NCBI GenBank assembly: GCA_001644045.1
Contig: LUUF01000043.1
Span: 1 to 64,000, forward strand
DNA: 64,000 nt
Direction of reading: 5' to 3'
From: Methylomonas methanica
Lineage (GTDB): Bacteria > Pseudomonadota > Gammaproteobacteria > Methylococcales > Methylomonadaceae
Shown here: positions 56,461 to 64,000 of the stretch, in pieces
Numbering within the stretch: the first letter of the stretch is position 1
Layout: every line of letters begins with the position of its first letter
Made by a program: the position numbers and the translations under genes
Notes under the pieces: generated by a model
Told to the model about the DNA's origin: nothing
Databases searched by the model: none
What the model saw: the letters and a program-made list of their open reading frames with translations, nothing else

Positions 56461-57141
56461 TTAGACCAGCGAGGGTCGGTGGAGTAAGGACAAATGTCCG
56501 ACGCCGGCGGTTTTCAGCTTGTCGGCCAACTCGTGACGGGCCAATTCGCCTTTGCCGCGCAGATATTTCAATTCGCTGCCCGTCAGCAAGGTGATGGCGA
56601 CCAGTTTTACCTCGCCGCCCGCGAGCGTTATGGTTTTGGCTGGCTCACCGTTAGCGCCCAATAAGGCGCCTATTTGGCCGCGGCCGTCCTTGATGTGATC
56701 GATAGCGAATTCCATCGATAGCAGTTCGCCGTTCAACAGCCGTTCGCTTAAACGCGGAAAGCCGGCCAGGGTATGGCTGACTTCGGCGGTCAGCGGAAAT
56801 AACCAGGTATCGGCGAATTTGGCTAGTGGTGCATTCTCGGCGGCGCCGGAATCCGGACTTTCGATAAACACTTCCAAGCCCAGGCCGGTTTCCGGTCTGT
56901 CGCGTTCCACCCAGGGGTCGGATAAACCATCGGAGATCACGCAGGCGTTTTGGCCGCGCCGCGCCGCCAGCCAGGCCGCGCCGGCCGGCCATTCCGGGCC
57001 GTCGCTCATCGGGCCCATCAAGGAGGTCAGGGCCGCTAAGTCGGAGCCCAGGCGCTTTTTCAGCGCTTGGTGCCGAGATTCGGTCGCCATCCGCAGGCGG
57101 TCCGCATAGGTCAGGCCGACGATGTGTTCAGTCTGCGGCAT
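56461..57141 (-). CDS. Suppressor-of-fused (SUFU) domain-like protein
   Basis: A 226-residue protein that I assign loosely to the SUFU-domain group: VISDGLSDPWVERD, GLGLEVFIESP, LAGFPRLSERLLNGELLSMEF and VKLVAITLLTGSELKYL. Bacterial SUFU proteins have no firm function. A GGAGG lies before the ATG, and the gene overlaps the LRV gene by 14 bases, so it is in the nifF-LRV-SUFU-ankyrin operon. Assignment is from pattern memory and could be wrong. Confidence 0.62.
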   Translation of the reverse strand: MPQTEHIVGLTYADRLRMATESRHQALKKRLGSDLAALTSLMGPMSDGPEWPAGAAWLAARRGQNACVISDGLSDPWVERDRPETGLGLEVFIESPDSGAAENAPLAKFADTWLFPLTAEVSHTLAGFPRLSERLLNGELLSMEFAIDHIKDGRGQIGALLGANGEPAKTITLAGGEVKLVAITLLTGSELKYLRGKGELARHELADKLKTAGVGHLSLLHRPSLV

Positions 57142-57910
57142 GCGCGGCCTCCATCGTCAAGGTTTCCCAGCGCTCGCGCGCGGTAAAACTGACTTCTTCG
57201 TCTGCGTCGTCGAGCATCTGCTTGAGCAGTTCCGGCTCGGCGCGTAAGGCTACTTCATAGCGTACGGTCCAGTCTGCGTCGGTGCTCATCATGGCCAGAT
57301 CGTCGACCTCCATACGCTGGGCGACGATGCGGCGGATGTTCACTTCCTGATCGTTGGCCATCAGGCCCAAACTCACGCTGGGAATGCGTTCCGCGACGGT
57401 GCGGCGAACTTCGTTGTCCGGGTCGGCGACTAAACGGAACAAGCGGCCCTTGGGCAAGCGTTTTGCGACGTAAGTACGTACCAGGTAATCCGGATCGTTG
57501 GCCATCAGTTCGAGCTGGGCTTCCGGCAGGCGGTCGGCCACGGTGACTCGCACTTCTCTGTCGCTGTCCCGGCTTAATTCCAACAGCCATTCCACCGGCA
57601 CGCGATAGGCCAGTACGCGGCGCACGGCCTCGTCGGGGTCGGTCAGCAGCGGGCGTAAATGATTTGTGGGTAAGTATTGGGCCGCAATCGCGCGCCGCTC
57701 CCAGAACGGGTCTTGCGTATAATTTAACGCGTAAATAGGGTGAGCTTTAAAGAACCGGTCGATTTGCCGACCGCTTTCCGCTACCACGCAGCGATCGCCC
57801 GGTTTGCAGGTGCCGGTAGCCAATAAGGTATCCCGGTAAGCGCAGTTTGAGCAGTCAGCTAACGGGGTGAGATCCAGGGAGTCCCGTTCCTCTATGGATG
57901 AGGCCAGCAT
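57128..57910 (-). CDS. 4Fe-4S leucine-rich-repeat-variant (LRV) protein
   Basis: A 260-residue protein. The N-terminal cysteine cluster C-x2-C-x11-C-x5-C (DCSNCAYRD ... TCKPGDRC) matches the iron-sulfur part of the Azotobacter LRV protein. The rest is helical repeats of about 24 residues (VRRVLAYRVPVEWLLELSRD; EVRVTVADRLPEAQLELMAN; and so on), about eight in number. It starts directly after the flavodoxin stop. The Azotobacter LRV gene is in a nif region, so a nitrogen-fixation link is likely but the role is unknown. Confidence 0.88.
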   Translation of the reverse strand: MLASSIEERDSLDLTPLADCSNCAYRDTLLATGTCKPGDRCVVAESGRQIDRFFKAHPIYALNYTQDPFWERRAIAAQYLPTNHLRPLLTDPDEAVRRVLAYRVPVEWLLELSRDSDREVRVTVADRLPEAQLELMANDPDYLVRTYVAKRLPKGRLFRLVADPDNEVRRTVAERIPSVSLGLMANDQEVNIRRIVAQRMEVDDLAMMSTDADWTVRYEVALRAEPELLKQMLDDADEEVSFTARERWETLTMEAAHAAD

Positions 57911-58465
57911 CTAGGCGGCCTCCGCCAAGACAGGCAGCAACTGCGGCGTGACTTGCGCCAGCCAGACTTTGATGCGCTCGTCGGTCAAATGCGGTTGGCC
58001 GCGTTGGTCCAATACTAAACCGACGAATTGGTTGTCGATCACCGAGTCGGAATGTTCGAAGGTGTAGCCCTCCGTACTCCAGCGGCCGATCATCTCGGCG
58101 CCGAAGCCGTAAAATACCCGGTACAGCTGAATCAAGGAGCTGGCGAAACGCGAAGCATAGCGCTCTTGATGGCCCAAGCCGAATAGCGCGATGCGTTTGC
58201 CGGAGAGATCGACACCGTCCAGGGAAGGCACGAACTCCTGCCAGCTGCGCTCCTGGCATCCGGCTCCCAGTCCAGGCAAGTCGCCTATGCCATAGCTGGG
58301 GGTGCCCAAAATCAGAGCGTCGTATTGCAATAATTCTTCGAGTTTGACTCTATTGATGTTTTTGGGCTTGTCGGCCAGTTCTTCGCCCAACAGACTGAAA
58401 ATCTTTTTTGCCACTAGCCGGGTGCTGCCGGTATCCGTTCCGAAAAAAATGCCTATTTTGCTCAT
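57911..58465 (-). CDS. nifF: Long-chain flavodoxin, NifF type
   Basis: A 184-residue flavodoxin. FFGTDTGSTR is the FMN phosphate loop, LILGTPSYGIGDLPG and GLGHQERYASRF are the flavin-contacting loops, and GRWSTEGYTFEHSDSV and FVGLVLDQRGQ match NifF of Azotobacter closely. NifF gives electrons to nitrogenase reductase. It is the first gene of a cluster with LRV, SUFU and ankyrin proteins. I did not find a clean sigma-54 promoter or NifA site upstream. A housekeeping flavodoxin is the alternative. Confidence 0.88.
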   Translation of the reverse strand: MSKIGIFFGTDTGSTRLVAKKIFSLLGEELADKPKNINRVKLEELLQYDALILGTPSYGIGDLPGLGAGCQERSWQEFVPSLDGVDLSGKRIALFGLGHQERYASRFASSLIQLYRVFYGFGAEMIGRWSTEGYTFEHSDSVIDNQFVGLVLDQRGQPHLTDERIKVWLAQVTPQLLPVLAEAA

Positions 58466-58865
58466 AAATCACCTGTGATCGAGAGTGCGGGATAAGGCTT
58501 GTGCAGCCGTTTTAAATCTCTCAGCAAATTTTGATCCAGATTCAAAATAACCGGTTTGTCTGTATTTTTTGTTTTTATATCAATTGGATAGCAATTTTGG
58601 CGACATTTTCCGGTTGAGGTCTGTGCAGGCATGTCTACAATTGCAGTACGGATGGGGTGATTTGTGACATAGCTGCGCGCATTATCCGTTAGGTTGGCGG
58701 CGGATTTGTTAGCGTCAAGATGTGGCTCTACAGTCAGAGCGATTAGATAGCTTCTCCCCTGAAACAGGATTAGATACTCGCGGGCTTTGATGCAAGTCGT
58801 CCAAGCGGTTATTCCGAATCCCGCCACGTAAATCAATTAGCGTAACCAACATTCAAGGAAGCTTT

Positions 58866-59525
58866 ATGGCAATTCTGCGCTGTAACAATTGTTCGTATTT
58901 ACGCGAAGTGTCGAATGAACATGTGGGCAAAACGGTTAAATGCCCGGTGTGCGAACAAGCATCGGCCATTCACGATACCGTGGTTTTTGTGAAGAAACTG
59001 ATTGATAAATACGGCGTGCTATTGGCTAAATACCGGGAGTTGGAACAGGCGAGTAATCCCGTAACGGAAAAGGCGCGATCCGATATTCGCTTGCCTAAAG
59101 ACGATGAGGTGGATTTGCATAACACTGCGGTGATGACTAACAGCATGCAGTACAAGCCCATCATCAGCTGGTTCGAGCGTAAAAATATTCAGGTTGAAGT
59201 GAATCATAACGCATTGGATACGCAAGGTTTTTACGATGAAGTGGCGGTCGAGTTGGGCGATAACTTCCCCGTCTTGCAGGATGTGCTGGATAAAATTAGA
59301 AAAGCCCAAAGAAATAACTATGCATCGGTAGTTCTGAATTTAAACGATTACAGTCAAAATCAAATTAAAACCATTACCGGCTTTTGTAAAAATTTGTACG
59401 AATTCTCGTTTGTTGCCAAGTATTTTTATAATAAAAACGAAAAAAGAGTGCATCTGACTTTACAGAGTATGTCGGCCATCGTCGGTTTTTTAATGGCGAA
59501 TGGTTGGAATGGTATGTATTCATGA
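58866..59525 (+). CDS. Zinc-ribbon protein partnered with a nuclease
   Basis: A 219-residue protein. Residues 1-31 form a ribbon with RCNNCSYLRE and KCPVCEQ (two CxxC). A linker and a mixed helical/strand domain follow (residues of about 95-219) with YKPIISWFERKNIQVEVNHNAL, GDNFPVLQDVLDKIRKAQ and a C-terminal VGFLMANGWNGMYS. The last part resembles the FL-xGGW-xxxY stretch before the nuclease domain of DUF1887/Card1-type proteins, so the next gene may complete such a fold. The stop overlaps the next start by ATGA. AAGGAA precedes the ATG. Family not recognised. Confidence 0.72.
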   Translation: MAILRCNNCSYLREVSNEHVGKTVKCPVCEQASAIHDTVVFVKKLIDKYGVLLAKYRELEQASNPVTEKARSDIRLPKDDEVDLHNTAVMTNSMQYKPIISWFERKNIQVEVNHNALDTQGFYDEVAVELGDNFPVLQDVLDKIRKAQRNNYASVVLNLNDYSQNQIKTITGFCKNLYEFSFVAKYFYNKNEKRVHLTLQSMSAIVGFLMANGWNGMYS

Positions 59526-59860
59526 AATTGCTGAAATATTTCTACGAAAGCAAGGGACTTTTCTCCTGTTTGAGGAGTTTTAATATTCAGTTTGCCAATG
59601 AAGATAAATATGAAGTCGATGTATTTTTTCTAATTAACGGGCGTATACCGGTATTTATAGAATGTAAATCCGGAGAGTTTCGTCGGTTCATTGAAAAGTA
59701 CAGCAAAATAAGGCGCAGGCTGGATATTGAGCCTGAAAATTTCTTGTTGTTGGTGCTTGGTGTCAGTGACGAGCAGATGGCAGGGTTAACTAAAATGTAC
59801 GACATTACTTTCGTAAATGAGGTTAGTTTTGTAAAGCACGTTATCGGATTAACCGCATGA
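59522..59860 (+). CDS. PD-(D/E)XK nuclease-like protein (Card1/Can2-like domain)
   Basis: A 112-residue protein with VDVFFLINGRIPVFIECKSGEF: Asp and ExK spaced as in PD-(D/E)XK nucleases, and close to the LDV ... RLYLIECKTG motif of Card1/Can2 nuclease domains. FLLLVLGVSDEQ and DITFVNEV follow. There is no sensor (CARF) domain on this protein. The start at 59522 overlaps the zinc-ribbon gene by 4 bases, so the pair probably works together. A role in nucleic-acid cleavage or defence is inferred. Confidence 0.75.
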   Translation: MKLLKYFYESKGLFSCLRSFNIQFANEDKYEVDVFFLINGRIPVFIECKSGEFRRFIEKYSKIRRRLDIEPENFLLLVLGVSDEQMAGLTKMYDITFVNEVSFVKHVIGLTA

Positions 59861-60040
59861 GTTTATACCGCTTTTTATGTGTGGTAATTAAGCTATTTTT
59901 CCCGGTTTTGCTGCTATTTTCAGAATCTATGGTAGGATGAAAAGGCTTTGAGCAAGCAACCGGATTAAAATATACAGTCATAAATTTGTAATTTTAATGT
60001 GGTAATAAAAAACACTTAAATATCAATTGATAGGATTTGT

Positions 60041-60418
60041 ATGAACACAGTAAAAAAAACCTTGGCTTCATTTTTGGTGATCGCCGCAGCATTGGTTTCC
60101 ACATCCGCTAATGCAAACAGCGCTGGCGACGCTAAAGTTCGTGCAGCCGGTGAAGCTACCGTTGCCAAAGTTGAGGAAGCTGTAAGTTTGTTGGAAAAAG
60201 GCGATAAAGAAGGCACTTTGAAAGCTCTGGGCGATGTTCGTCAGTCGCAAAAAGAGTTCCGTTATGAGCAAACCGAGCGTTTGCGTCAAAGAGCTGGCGA
60301 CAAATTGAAAGTTGCCCGCGATGAGATCGAAAAAGGCGACGCCAATGCCTCAGCTAGTTTGAAAGCTACTCTGGATCTTTACAAAGAAATGATGAAAGTT
60401 TATAGCGCCGCTCACTAA
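60041..60418 (+). CDS. Small periplasmic helical protein
   Basis: A 125-residue protein with a signal peptide (cleavage near SANANS). The mature part is Ala/Lys/Glu-rich and helical: EEAVSLLEKGDKEGTLKALGDVRQSQKEFRYEQTERLRQRAGDKL, then DEIEKGDANASASLKATLDLYKEMMKVY. No Cys is present in the mature protein. AGGA precedes the ATG. Two inverted repeats follow the stop (near 60430 and 60460) without T tracts. The family is unknown to me; it looks like a metal-independent helical bundle. Confidence 0.75.
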   Translation: MNTVKKTLASFLVIAAALVSTSANANSAGDAKVRAAGEATVAKVEEAVSLLEKGDKEGTLKALGDVRQSQKEFRYEQTERLRQRAGDKLKVARDEIEKGDANASASLKATLDLYKEMMKVYSAAH

Positions 60419-60566
60419 GGACGCATCAAATCGATCCGAACCGGATTGATTAACGGCTGCCACCGGAAGACGCGTTTTCTCGGTGGCTCCCGTACTTCCC
60501 TAGACCCCATCCATGTGCCGCTTCGGCACTGCTCAACTCACTCCGCACCGCACAAGCTTCGATTTT
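60419..60566. other. Hairpin-rich convergent intergenic region
   Basis: Contains GCCACCG/CGGTGGC (arms at about 60459-60487) and GTGCCG-CTT-CGGCAC (60515-60529) hairpins between converging genes. Without T tracts they are not standard terminators but may act for either gene. Confidence 0.45.
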
Positions 60567-62990
60567 TTAAATCTTGCAGTCGGCAAACAATCGTTCAAAT
60601 TCCTGGGCCGGTAACGGTTTTGCGAACAAATACCCTTGCCCAAAATCGCAACCCGCCGCGGTAAGCAATTCGCGCTGGCTTGAAGTTTCTATGCCTTCGG
60701 CAATCACTTTTATCCCCAGTTTGTGGGCCATCACGATGATAGCCTCGCATAAGGCCATGTCGTCGGAACCGATCGCCAGATTGCGGACGAAGCTCTGATC
60801 TATTTTCAGATAATCGATGTCGAATTTTTTTAGATAAGACAGCGAGGAATAGCCCGTGCCGAAATCATCCAGCGACACCTGAATACCTGCATCGCGGAAG
60901 GATAGCAGTTGCTCGGCCACGCTGTTATTGGCATCCAGTAGCAGGCCTTCGGTAATTTCGATGACGACGCTTTGCCCGGAAAGGCTCAGCGCTTCCAGGC
61001 GATCCAGCCAATCGCGATGGCTGTCGCGCTCGTTACGGAACTGGACCGGGGACTTATTGATACTGATCTGGAATTTTTCGTGTATCGATTGGCGCCAGCG
61101 GCTGGTTTGCTCGGCGGCTTCCTGAAAAATCCAATTGCCTATACTGCTGATCAAACCGGTTTCTTCGGCAATCGGAATAAAGTCCGCCGGGCTGATCAGG
61201 CCGCGCGTCGGATGTTGCCAGCGGATCAGCGCCTCGGCTTTACGCACCGTATTGGTGGCCAGTTCGACGATGGGTTGGTAACACAAATAAAACTGCTGCC
61301 CGGCGAGGGCCAGTCTCAGATCGTTGCTCAGCCGCAGCCGAGCTTGTGCGGATTCCTGCATGGTCGGGATGAAAAAACAATATTGATTCCGGCCTTGGCG
61401 CTTGGCGGCATACATCGCCTGGTCCGCATGTTTTAACAGGGATTTCAGGTTGTCGGCGTCGTCCGGGTAAAAAGCGATGCCGACGCTAGTAGAGATATAA
61501 GCAATCTCGTTGCCCAACTCAAAACAGTCGGTCATTTTTTGCAACAGATTTCCGGCTATGCGCTCGGCGTTGCAAGGGTCGCCGACATCGCTCAGAATCA
61601 CGGTGAACTCGTCGCCGCCCAGGCGGGCAACGGTATCGGTTTCGCGTACGCTGGCTAGAATGCGTTGTGCGGCAATCTGCAGCAATTTATCGCCCATGTC
61701 GTGACCGAGGGTGTCGTTCACTTCCTTGAATAAGTCCAGATCGATAAACAACAGGGCTAGGCGTTTATGTTCGCGGTGGGCTTTTTTGATGTCTTGACTC
61801 AATCGGTCGTAAAACATGCGCCGGTTCGGCAATTGGGTTAAGGGGTCGAAATTGGCTTGTTGCCAGATCACGCCTTCGGCTTTTTTCTTTTCGGTAATAT
61901 CGGAAAACAATGCCACCCGGCGTTGCATGGTCTGCTCGGCATCGAAGATGGTATTAATGGTTAGCCACTTGGCGAACAACTCGCCGTTTTTACGTTTGTC
62001 CCAGATTTCGCCCTGCCAGCTGCCCTTGCTGTGAATGGCTTGCCACATGGCGTCGCTGTGGCCGCCGGTATTCAGAATGCCTATGTGTTTGCCGATCACC
62101 TCATCCAATTGATAGCCGGTAATCGCGGTGAATGCGGCGTTGATCGTCAGGATCCGGTCGTCGGCATCGGCCAACAACATGGCTTCGCTGCTGTTCTGAT
62201 AAATCAATGCGGCTTGTTGCAGCGCTTCTTCGATGCGCTTACGTTCGCTGATGTCGCGAGCGATAGCCAGGTTATAGCCGACGTTGGCGTACTCGAAATA
62301 GTTGGCGACCACTTCCACCGGAAACAGCCGGCCATCCTTGGTTTGGTGAACGGTTTCCAGCGTGATCGAGCGCTTACCTTTCAGCTCGGCCCAATGCTCG
62401 GCCCAGACTTGGCGCGGAAAGCCGGGGTCGACGTCGAACACGCTCATCTGCAGCAACTCGTGGTGGCTGTAACCCAAGGCCTTGCAGGATTGGTTGTTGA
62501 TATAGACGAAACCGGCGTTTTCGGCAATCAGATAAGCGCTGTCCTGCATTTGGTCCATGCCAAAGCTTAATTGGGCTAAACGCCTGCGGGAGGTTTTTTG
62601 CTCGGTGATGTCCCGAAAACTCCAGACTCGGCCCGCCGGTTGGCCGTCCAAATATTGCGGTTGGCAATAACTCTCAATGAAGCGGCCGTCTTTAAACTCC
62701 AATTCGCTGGCGTGCCGTTGCCTGGGGTTTTTATAAATTTCTTCGATGCGGCTGAGGAAAGCTGGGCGGTCTTTCAACAGCCTCAACGCATAGCTCAGCG
62801 ATTTTTCATCGTCGCCTATCTGTAAAGAACCTGCCGGGATGCCCCAAATCCGCATGAATTGCGGGTTGAAAGTGGCGATTTTGCCGAACAGATCAACCAC
62901 TAATATGGCGTCCGTACTGGAGTCGAGCGCGGCTTGAAGTATGGAAAGCGATTTTTGCAAACTGGCTTGTTTCTGGTTGGATTGGACCAT
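60567..62990 (-). CDS. Triple-PAS GGDEF-EAL c-di-GMP protein
   Basis: An 807-residue cytoplasmic protein. Three PAS domains are visible: AALDSSTDAILVVDLFGKIATFNPQF, FGMDQMQDSAYLIAENAGFVYINN and ALIYQNSSEAMLLADADDRILTINAAF with PAC segments. GGDEF has ARLGGDEFTVIL and EAL has [21 protein letters not shown] and AEGIETSSQ; both look intact. No membrane span or receiver. It is probably a sensor adjusting c-di-GMP to redox or ligand signals. Monocistronic. Confidence 0.93.
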   Translation of the reverse strand: MVQSNQKQASLQKSLSILQAALDSSTDAILVVDLFGKIATFNPQFMRIWGIPAGSLQIGDDEKSLSYALRLLKDRPAFLSRIEEIYKNPRQRHASELEFKDGRFIESYCQPQYLDGQPAGRVWSFRDITEQKTSRRRLAQLSFGMDQMQDSAYLIAENAGFVYINNQSCKALGYSHHELLQMSVFDVDPGFPRQVWAEHWAELKGKRSITLETVHQTKDGRLFPVEVVANYFEYANVGYNLAIARDISERKRIEEALQQAALIYQNSSEAMLLADADDRILTINAAFTAITGYQLDEVIGKHIGILNTGGHSDAMWQAIHSKGSWQGEIWDKRKNGELFAKWLTINTIFDAEQTMQRRVALFSDITEKKKAEGVIWQQANFDPLTQLPNRRMFYDRLSQDIKKAHREHKRLALLFIDLDLFKEVNDTLGHDMGDKLLQIAAQRILASVRETDTVARLGGDEFTVILSDVGDPCNAERIAGNLLQKMTDCFELGNEIAYISTSVGIAFYPDDADNLKSLLKHADQAMYAAKRQGRNQYCFFIPTMQESAQARLRLSNDLRLALAGQQFYLCYQPIVELATNTVRKAEALIRWQHPTRGLISPADFIPIAEETGLISSIGNWIFQEAAEQTSRWRQSIHEKFQISINKSPVQFRNERDSHRDWLDRLEALSLSGQSVVIEITEGLLLDANNSVAEQLLSFRDAGIQVSLDDFGTGYSSLSYLKKFDIDYLKIDQSFVRNLAIGSDDMALCEAIIVMAHKLGIKVIAEGIETSSQRELLTAAGCDFGQGYLFAKPLPAQEFERLFADCKI

Positions 62991-63108
62991 GACTCGGCTA
63001 CACTGCTAGCACGTAAATCTAGCAAAGGCTTATTTTCAAAAGGGTGTTTTATAAGCCTAGCCGATTCCGACGGTGCCGTACCTTTTTATATTGATCGATA
63101 CGAAATGC

Positions 63109-64000
63109 TTATTGCGCGGCAAAGTAATGCATCGCTCCCAGCAACGGTGTGCGCGGATTCAAAGCCAGCTTGACCGATAGCTTGGCGAGCATGGGCTGAA
63201 ACCGGCCCTTGGCGGCAAAGGCCTGGATAAATTCTCCGGATTCCAGCACCGATCTGATTTTCGGTCCGATGCCGCCGCCGATGAATACGCCGCCGGTAGC
63301 GAATGCTTTTAAGGCCAAGTTACCCGCTTCGGCGCCGTAAAGTTCCACAAACAAGCGGACGGTTTCACGGCATAAAGGGTCTTCGCCGTCCACGCCCAAG
63401 CGCGAAATCAGCGCATTGCGATCGACGCCGCTGGCATTGGCGGCCGCGGGTACCGCCGGGCAGGGTGGAGCGAAGCGGATTTGGACCAGGAAGTCGTAGA
63501 TATTGCTGAAGCCAATACCGGACAATACCCGCTCGCAGCTGACATGAGCCGGATAACGGCCGCGCAGGTACGTCAGCAGTTGATCTTGTTGCGGGTTTTG
63601 CGGGGCAAAATCGCAATGACCGCCCTCGGTGGCAATCGGGTGATAATTTTCGCCGTCCCAATGCAGCATCGCTTCGCCCAAACCGGTACCGGCGGCGATC
63701 ACCGCAATATTGCCGGTTTGCGGCTCGGCATCGGGGTTCAGTTCGATGAAGTCCTGTTCCTGCAGGTGCAGCATGCCGATTGCCATCGCTTCCAGGTCGT
63801 TCAGCAATTTCACCCGCTCGGTGCCGAGCCGAGCTTTGAGTTGTTCGCCATCCAGTAGCCAGGGCAGGTTGGTGGTTTGGCACCGTTGATTCACGACCGG
63901 GCCAGCAATGCCGAAACAGGCCGACGTCACCGCCGGACTATCGCTCAGAAATAAATCCAGAATTTCCTCAAAAGTCTGAAACTCGCCGCTGGCGAAAGTT
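63109..64000 (-). CDS. glk: Glucokinase (5' end beyond window)
   Basis: The open reverse-strand frame continues to the window edge, so the N-terminus is missing; at least 296 residues are seen. SPAVTSACFGIAGPV, TNLPWLLD, LLNDLEAMAIGML, VIAAGTGLGEAML, TEGGHCDFAPQNPQQ and GGVFIGGGIGPKI match the bacterial glucokinase (Glk) family, which phosphorylates glucose with ATP. In methanotrophs it may serve glycogen or sucrose turnover. A GTG within the frame at 63930 is not needed as start since the coding similarity extends upstream. Confidence 0.93.
   Translation of the reverse strand, partial: TFASGEFQTFEEILDLFLSDSPAVTSACFGIAGPVVNQRCQTTNLPWLLDGEQLKARLGTERVKLLNDLEAMAIGMLHLQEQDFIELNPDAEPQTGNIAVIAAGTGLGEAMLHWDGENYHPIATEGGHCDFAPQNPQQDQLLTYLRGRYPAHVSCERVLSGIGFSNIYDFLVQIRFAPPCPAVPAAANASGVDRNALISRLGVDGEDPLCRETVRLFVELYGAEAGNLALKAFATGGVFIGGGIGPKIRSVLESGEFIQAFAAKGRFQPMLAKLSVKLALNPRTPLLGAMHYFAAQ

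Noticed and set aside
58581-58600. A sigma-54-like sequence on the reverse strand upstream of nifF (TGTCGCC-AAAA-TTGC).
   Set aside because: The -12 element fits but the essential GG of the -24 element is GT, and no NifA-type TGT-N10-ACA site was found.
58462-58836. A 124-codon reverse-strand frame directly upstream of the nifF-like gene, overlapping its start by ATGA.
   Set aside because: The sequence lacks recognisable motifs, has no clear ribosome-binding site and fills what should be the promoter region of nifF. It is more likely open by chance.

Overview
The window looks like chromosome of a gammaproteobacterial (type I) methanotroph, most likely Methylomonas or a close relative. The support is a macromolecular-synthesis operon (rpsU-yqeY-dnaG-rpoD) followed by tRNA-Ile2 as in gammaproteobacteria, the end of a transketolase gene, a formaldehyde-activating-enzyme (Fae) paralogue, a NifF-type flavodoxin cluster, an N-type (Na+-ATPase-like) ATPase cluster and many GGDEF/EAL and two-component genes. 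The genus is inferred from overall gene content and protein similarity recalled from memory; no search was run. No rRNA, CRISPR array, IS transposase or prophage was seen.

Layout. 0-3.4 kb: transketolase tail, two repeat-containing proteins of unknown function (one with about 19 copies of a TGVAKYL-type motif), a DUF2782 protein and small envelope proteins. 3.4-16.8 kb is housekeeping: pteridine reductase, folK, folB, plsY, tsaD, the rpsU-yqeY-dnaG-rpoD operon, tRNA-Ile(CAU), metK-ahcY (SAM cycle), then bioA-rsmE-CPBP protease joined by overlapping stop/start codons. 17.8-27.6 kb is an N-ATPase locus broken into three blocks: atpD-C-Q, atpB-E and atpF-A-G. A lytic transglycosylase lipoprotein gene sits where atpR is expected, and a reverse-strand OafA/SGNH acyltransferase lies between atpE and atpF.

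27.6-35 kb holds a ParE-type toxin-antitoxin pair, then a sulfane-sulfur module (a FisR-like sigma-54 activator divergent from a persulfide dioxygenase and a TauE/SafE exporter, with a TGTTTCA site cluster and a sigma-54-like promoter). A copper/oxidative module follows (multicopper oxidase, HMA-exporter fusion, His-rich secreted protein). 35.3-40 kb is one 1563-residue fusion of Ycf48-like repeats with a membrane KAP-type P-loop NTPase. 40-50 kb holds the most unusual locus. A six-gene reverse-strand operon with every junction overlapping encodes a RACo-like corrinoid reactivator, a corrinoid protein, a UroD/MtaA-type methyltransferase, a DUF1638 protein, a GAF histidine kinase and a REC-PAS-GGDEF-EAL regulator. 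Divergent from it are a REC-histidine kinase and a stand-alone receiver. This wiring suggests corrinoid methyl-transfer chemistry coupled to c-di-GMP signalling.

50-64 kb holds a DUF815 ATPase, a divergent catalase/ankyrin and oxyR module with a good OxyR box, an RsbQ-like hydrolase, an Fae paralogue without the expected catalytic His, the nifF-LRV-SUFU-ankyrin cluster, a zinc-ribbon protein overlapping a PD-(D/E)XK nuclease resembling the Card1/Can2 nuclease domain, a small periplasmic protein, a three-PAS GGDEF-EAL protein and a glucokinase gene cut by the window edge. Family assignments rest on motifs read by eye.
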